From an uncultured Tissierellia bacterium (GTDB taxonomy: Bacteria; Bacillota; Clostridia; Tissierellales; Peptoniphilaceae), in assembly GCA_947253765.1 (NCBI GenBank), contig CAMYAK010000007.1, forward strand, positions 14,891 through 78,890: 64,000 nucleotides of DNA, given 5' to 3'. The notes under the pieces were generated by a model. It was not told the origin of the DNA and made no database searches. It saw nothing but the letters and a program-made list of their open reading frames with translations. Below, in pieces: positions 62,541-64,000 of the stretch. How positions within the stretch are numbered: the stretch's first letter is position 1; each line of letters starts with the position of its first letter. A program made the position numbers and the translations under genes.

Positions 62541-62789
62541 CTAAATTCCCTTAATTATATGTGAAATAAAGACCCTTACACCAATTAAAATAAGTATAAA
62601 TCCTCCGACCAGACCTGCCAGTAAAAAGCCCATAACGGGCATAAGACCCTGGAAGCCCCCGAAATAGGCTCCCACAATTAGGCCGTGCCTAACCCTTATC
62701 TTTGGAACTGCAAGGCCTTTGCATATTGACACGGAAAAAGCATCCAAGGACACGCCTATTGCCAATAAAATCAATTCAAAAAATGTCAT
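62541..62789 (-). pseudogene. MntP-family manganese exporter with large internal deletion
   Basis: An 82-residue frame from ATG 62789 (after GGGAGGAAGG). Residues 1-57 match the MntP N-terminus (FFELILLAIGVSLDAFSVS, YFGGFQGLMPVMG), then it jumps straight to the C-terminal AGLVGGFILILIGVRVF. Intact MntP is about 185 aa with six helices, so roughly 100 residues (helices 3-5) are missing in frame. It is probably non-functional, although the frame is kept open; a very short membrane protein is possible. Confidence 0.7.
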
Positions 62790-62889
62790 ATCAATACCTT
62801 CCTCCCGTTTTTTATACCCAAATGGATAAATATAAACGGTCACCTGGGGTATAATACCGATTAAACGGAACTTTTGAAAGGAGAGGATT

Positions 62890-63759
62890 ATGAAGTGGAG
62901 AGATAGGGACAGGAGTACAAATATCAGAAGCGGTGGCCGGGGAATTGGAAAGACTATTGGCGGCGGAAGTATAATCCTTGCTCTTGTAGTATTTCTCGTG
63001 ACCGGCAATCCTTTTGCGGCTCTCAATGTCGGCATAAGGTCCAATCAGGTCCTGCCCGGAAGTGTTAAGCAGGAGGAGATCAGGCTGAGTGCCGATGAAA
63101 AGGAGCTTTACGACTTTTCAGCCGTTGCTTTGAAAGATACGGAAGATACCTGGCACAAGATCCTCAAGGACTATGGCCATTCATATAAAGATGCGGAGAT
63201 GATTGTTTTCCAGAACAAGGTGAAGAGCGGCTGCGGTATTGCAAGCTCAGGCATGGGGCCTTTCTACTGCGGGGCTGACCGGTCCGTCTATATGGACCTT
63301 TCATTTTATGACACACTACTGAAACAGTTTGGAAATAAGGACAACCGCTTTATCCTCAGCTATGTGATTTCCCATGAGATCGGTCACCATGTCCAGAACG
63401 AGCTTGGCATAATGGATGAGGTAAACAGAAAACGGGCCCGGGCCGGCGAGCGCGAGAAAAATGAGCTTACCGTAAGACTTGAGCTCATGGCCGACTATCT
63501 GGCCGGAGTCGTTGCCCGATATCAGAAGGATAAGGGCTATCTTGATCCCGGTGATATCGATGCTGCTATTGAGGCAGCCTGGTCGATCGGTGACGATGCC
63601 ATTCAGAAAAGGTCTCAGGGATATGTTACTCCGGAGTCCTTTACCCACGGCACAAGCAAGCAGCGGTCCAGGTGGTTTATGAAGGGTTACAAGGCCGGCA
63701 ATCTTGATGATTTCAATACTTTCGACTATAAGCTCTATCCGACTGCTGACCGCCTGTGA
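62890..63759 (+). CDS. YpfJ-family neutral zinc metallopeptidase
   Basis: A 289-aa membrane-anchored metalloprotease. There is a short cytosolic stretch, one membrane helix (about residues 24-42, GSIILALVVFLVTG), then the outer domain with GCGIASSGMGPFYCGADRSVYMD and the HEIGHH zinc motif followed by a distal ELMADYLAG Glu. YpfJ/MigA-like proteins are poorly characterised; roles in envelope or peptide processing are guesses. It has a strong AAAGGAGAGG site. Confidence 0.9.
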   Translation: MKWRDRDRSTNIRSGGRGIGKTIGGGSIILALVVFLVTGNPFAALNVGIRSNQVLPGSVKQEEIRLSADEKELYDFSAVALKDTEDTWHKILKDYGHSYKDAEMIVFQNKVKSGCGIASSGMGPFYCGADRSVYMDLSFYDTLLKQFGNKDNRFILSYVISHEIGHHVQNELGIMDEVNRKRARAGEREKNELTVRLELMADYLAGVVARYQKDKGYLDPGDIDAAIEAAWSIGDDAIQKRSQGYVTPESFTHGTSKQRSRWFMKGYKAGNLDDFNTFDYKLYPTADRL

Positions 63760-63841
63760 TTGCCGCAGGCCCGGGGCCGGGGCCAAGGTCAAGGGGCGGG
63801 GACATTTTTGGCCCCGGCTTCCATATTTTTCTTGATAAAAA

Positions 63842-64000
63842 TAGGGGGGATTTGCCGTTTTCGGCAAATCCCCTCTACTAATTTTGAGCCTGTTTTCATG
63901 GGGATTGCCCATTTTCGACAAATCCCCATGATTCCTGATCTGGTATTTTTCATGGGGATTACCCATTTTCGACAAATCCCCATGATTTTCAGGCCGGGCT
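63842..64000. repeat. tandem 54-bp hairpin repeats running off the right edge
   Basis: Three units start near 63842, 63896 and 63950. Each carries GGGGATT-GCC-N-TTTTCG-C-AAATCCCC, forming a stem of up to about 12 bp, with variable 17-20-base linkers. They resemble the first units of the 23.5 kb array (TCATGGGGATT...CCCCATGA) and the last bases CAGGCCGGGCT also occur at about 23472. No genuine gene was seen in 63760-64000; the minus-strand frames here are repeat artefacts. Confidence 0.8.

Noticed and set aside
63842..64000. CRISPR array or minus-strand genes over the repeats
   Set aside because: Repeats are palindromic with short degenerate linkers; the open frames arise from the repeat itself and resemble no protein.

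Overview
The window looks like a low-GC Gram-positive anaerobe of the Firmicutes (clostridial or Tissierellia/Peptoniphilaceae-like). This is inferred from strong AGGAGG-type ribosome binding sites, consensus sigma-A promoters, PTS sugar uptake, and a purine- and amino-acid-fermenter gene set. No rRNA, tRNA or CRISPR array was seen. The first ~20.1 kb is visibly AT-richer than the rest and carries sugar PTS clusters, an insertion sequence and gene fragments. From selD at 20.1 kb onward base composition rises, apart from a small AT-rich toxin-antitoxin pair at 24 kb.

Left region (1-20 kb). A ROK regulator runs off the left edge. It is followed by an IS256-family element (8-bp target duplication, transposase broken by one in-frame TGA) sitting next to a CRP-like fragment. 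Next is a sugar/polyol cluster: galactitol-type PTS (IIA, IIB, IIC) with its own HPr, a SorC regulator, a Zn dehydrogenase, a 2-hydroxyacid dehydrogenase, two class II aldolases/epimerases, a HAD phosphatase and a transketolase split into two genes. A second cluster has a mannose-family PTS (IIC-IID-IIB-IIA) with an SIS-domain enzyme, resembling fructoselysine/glucoselysine deglycase operons. It lies beside a full GntR-UTRA regulator and a UTRA protein that lacks a DNA-binding domain.

Selenium and purine region (20-49 kb). selD, yedF, a DUF3343 gene and an EF2568-type cysteine desulfurase form a selenium-mobilising operon. A MITE with ISL3-like ends has inserted one codon before the desulfurase stop. 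After a dinJ-yafQ-like TA pair and an apgM/DASS transporter/LysR group comes a run of 14 same-strand genes (49.1 to 28.3 kb): dpaL, ygeW, ygeY, ygfK, ssnA, a purine permease, xdhA/B/FeS, hydantoinase, Se-dependent xanthine dehydrogenase, yqeC, a mocA-yqeB fusion and an xdhC-type accessory gene. It is read from a consensus promoter with a 12-bp palindrome over the expected start, next to a divergent GntR/FCD regulator. This matches the anaerobic purine/urate degradation locus combined with the orphan-SelD selenium-dependent molybdenum hydroxylase system.

Molybdenum and purine salvage region (50-61 kb). modA-modB-modC-moaA-moaC-MOSC-moeA-like-moaB form one operon supplying molybdate and molybdopterin. 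Divergent guanine deaminase and two more purine permeases feed xanthine and other bases to the hydroxylases. The right end holds an M18 aminopeptidase, an internally deleted mntP, a YpfJ-type metallopeptidase and a tandem hairpin array that runs off the edge.

Mobile short repeats recur. Three MITE copies carry an intrinsic terminator oriented to end the neighbouring gene, and 54-56-bp hairpin units form arrays at 23.5 kb and at the right edge.
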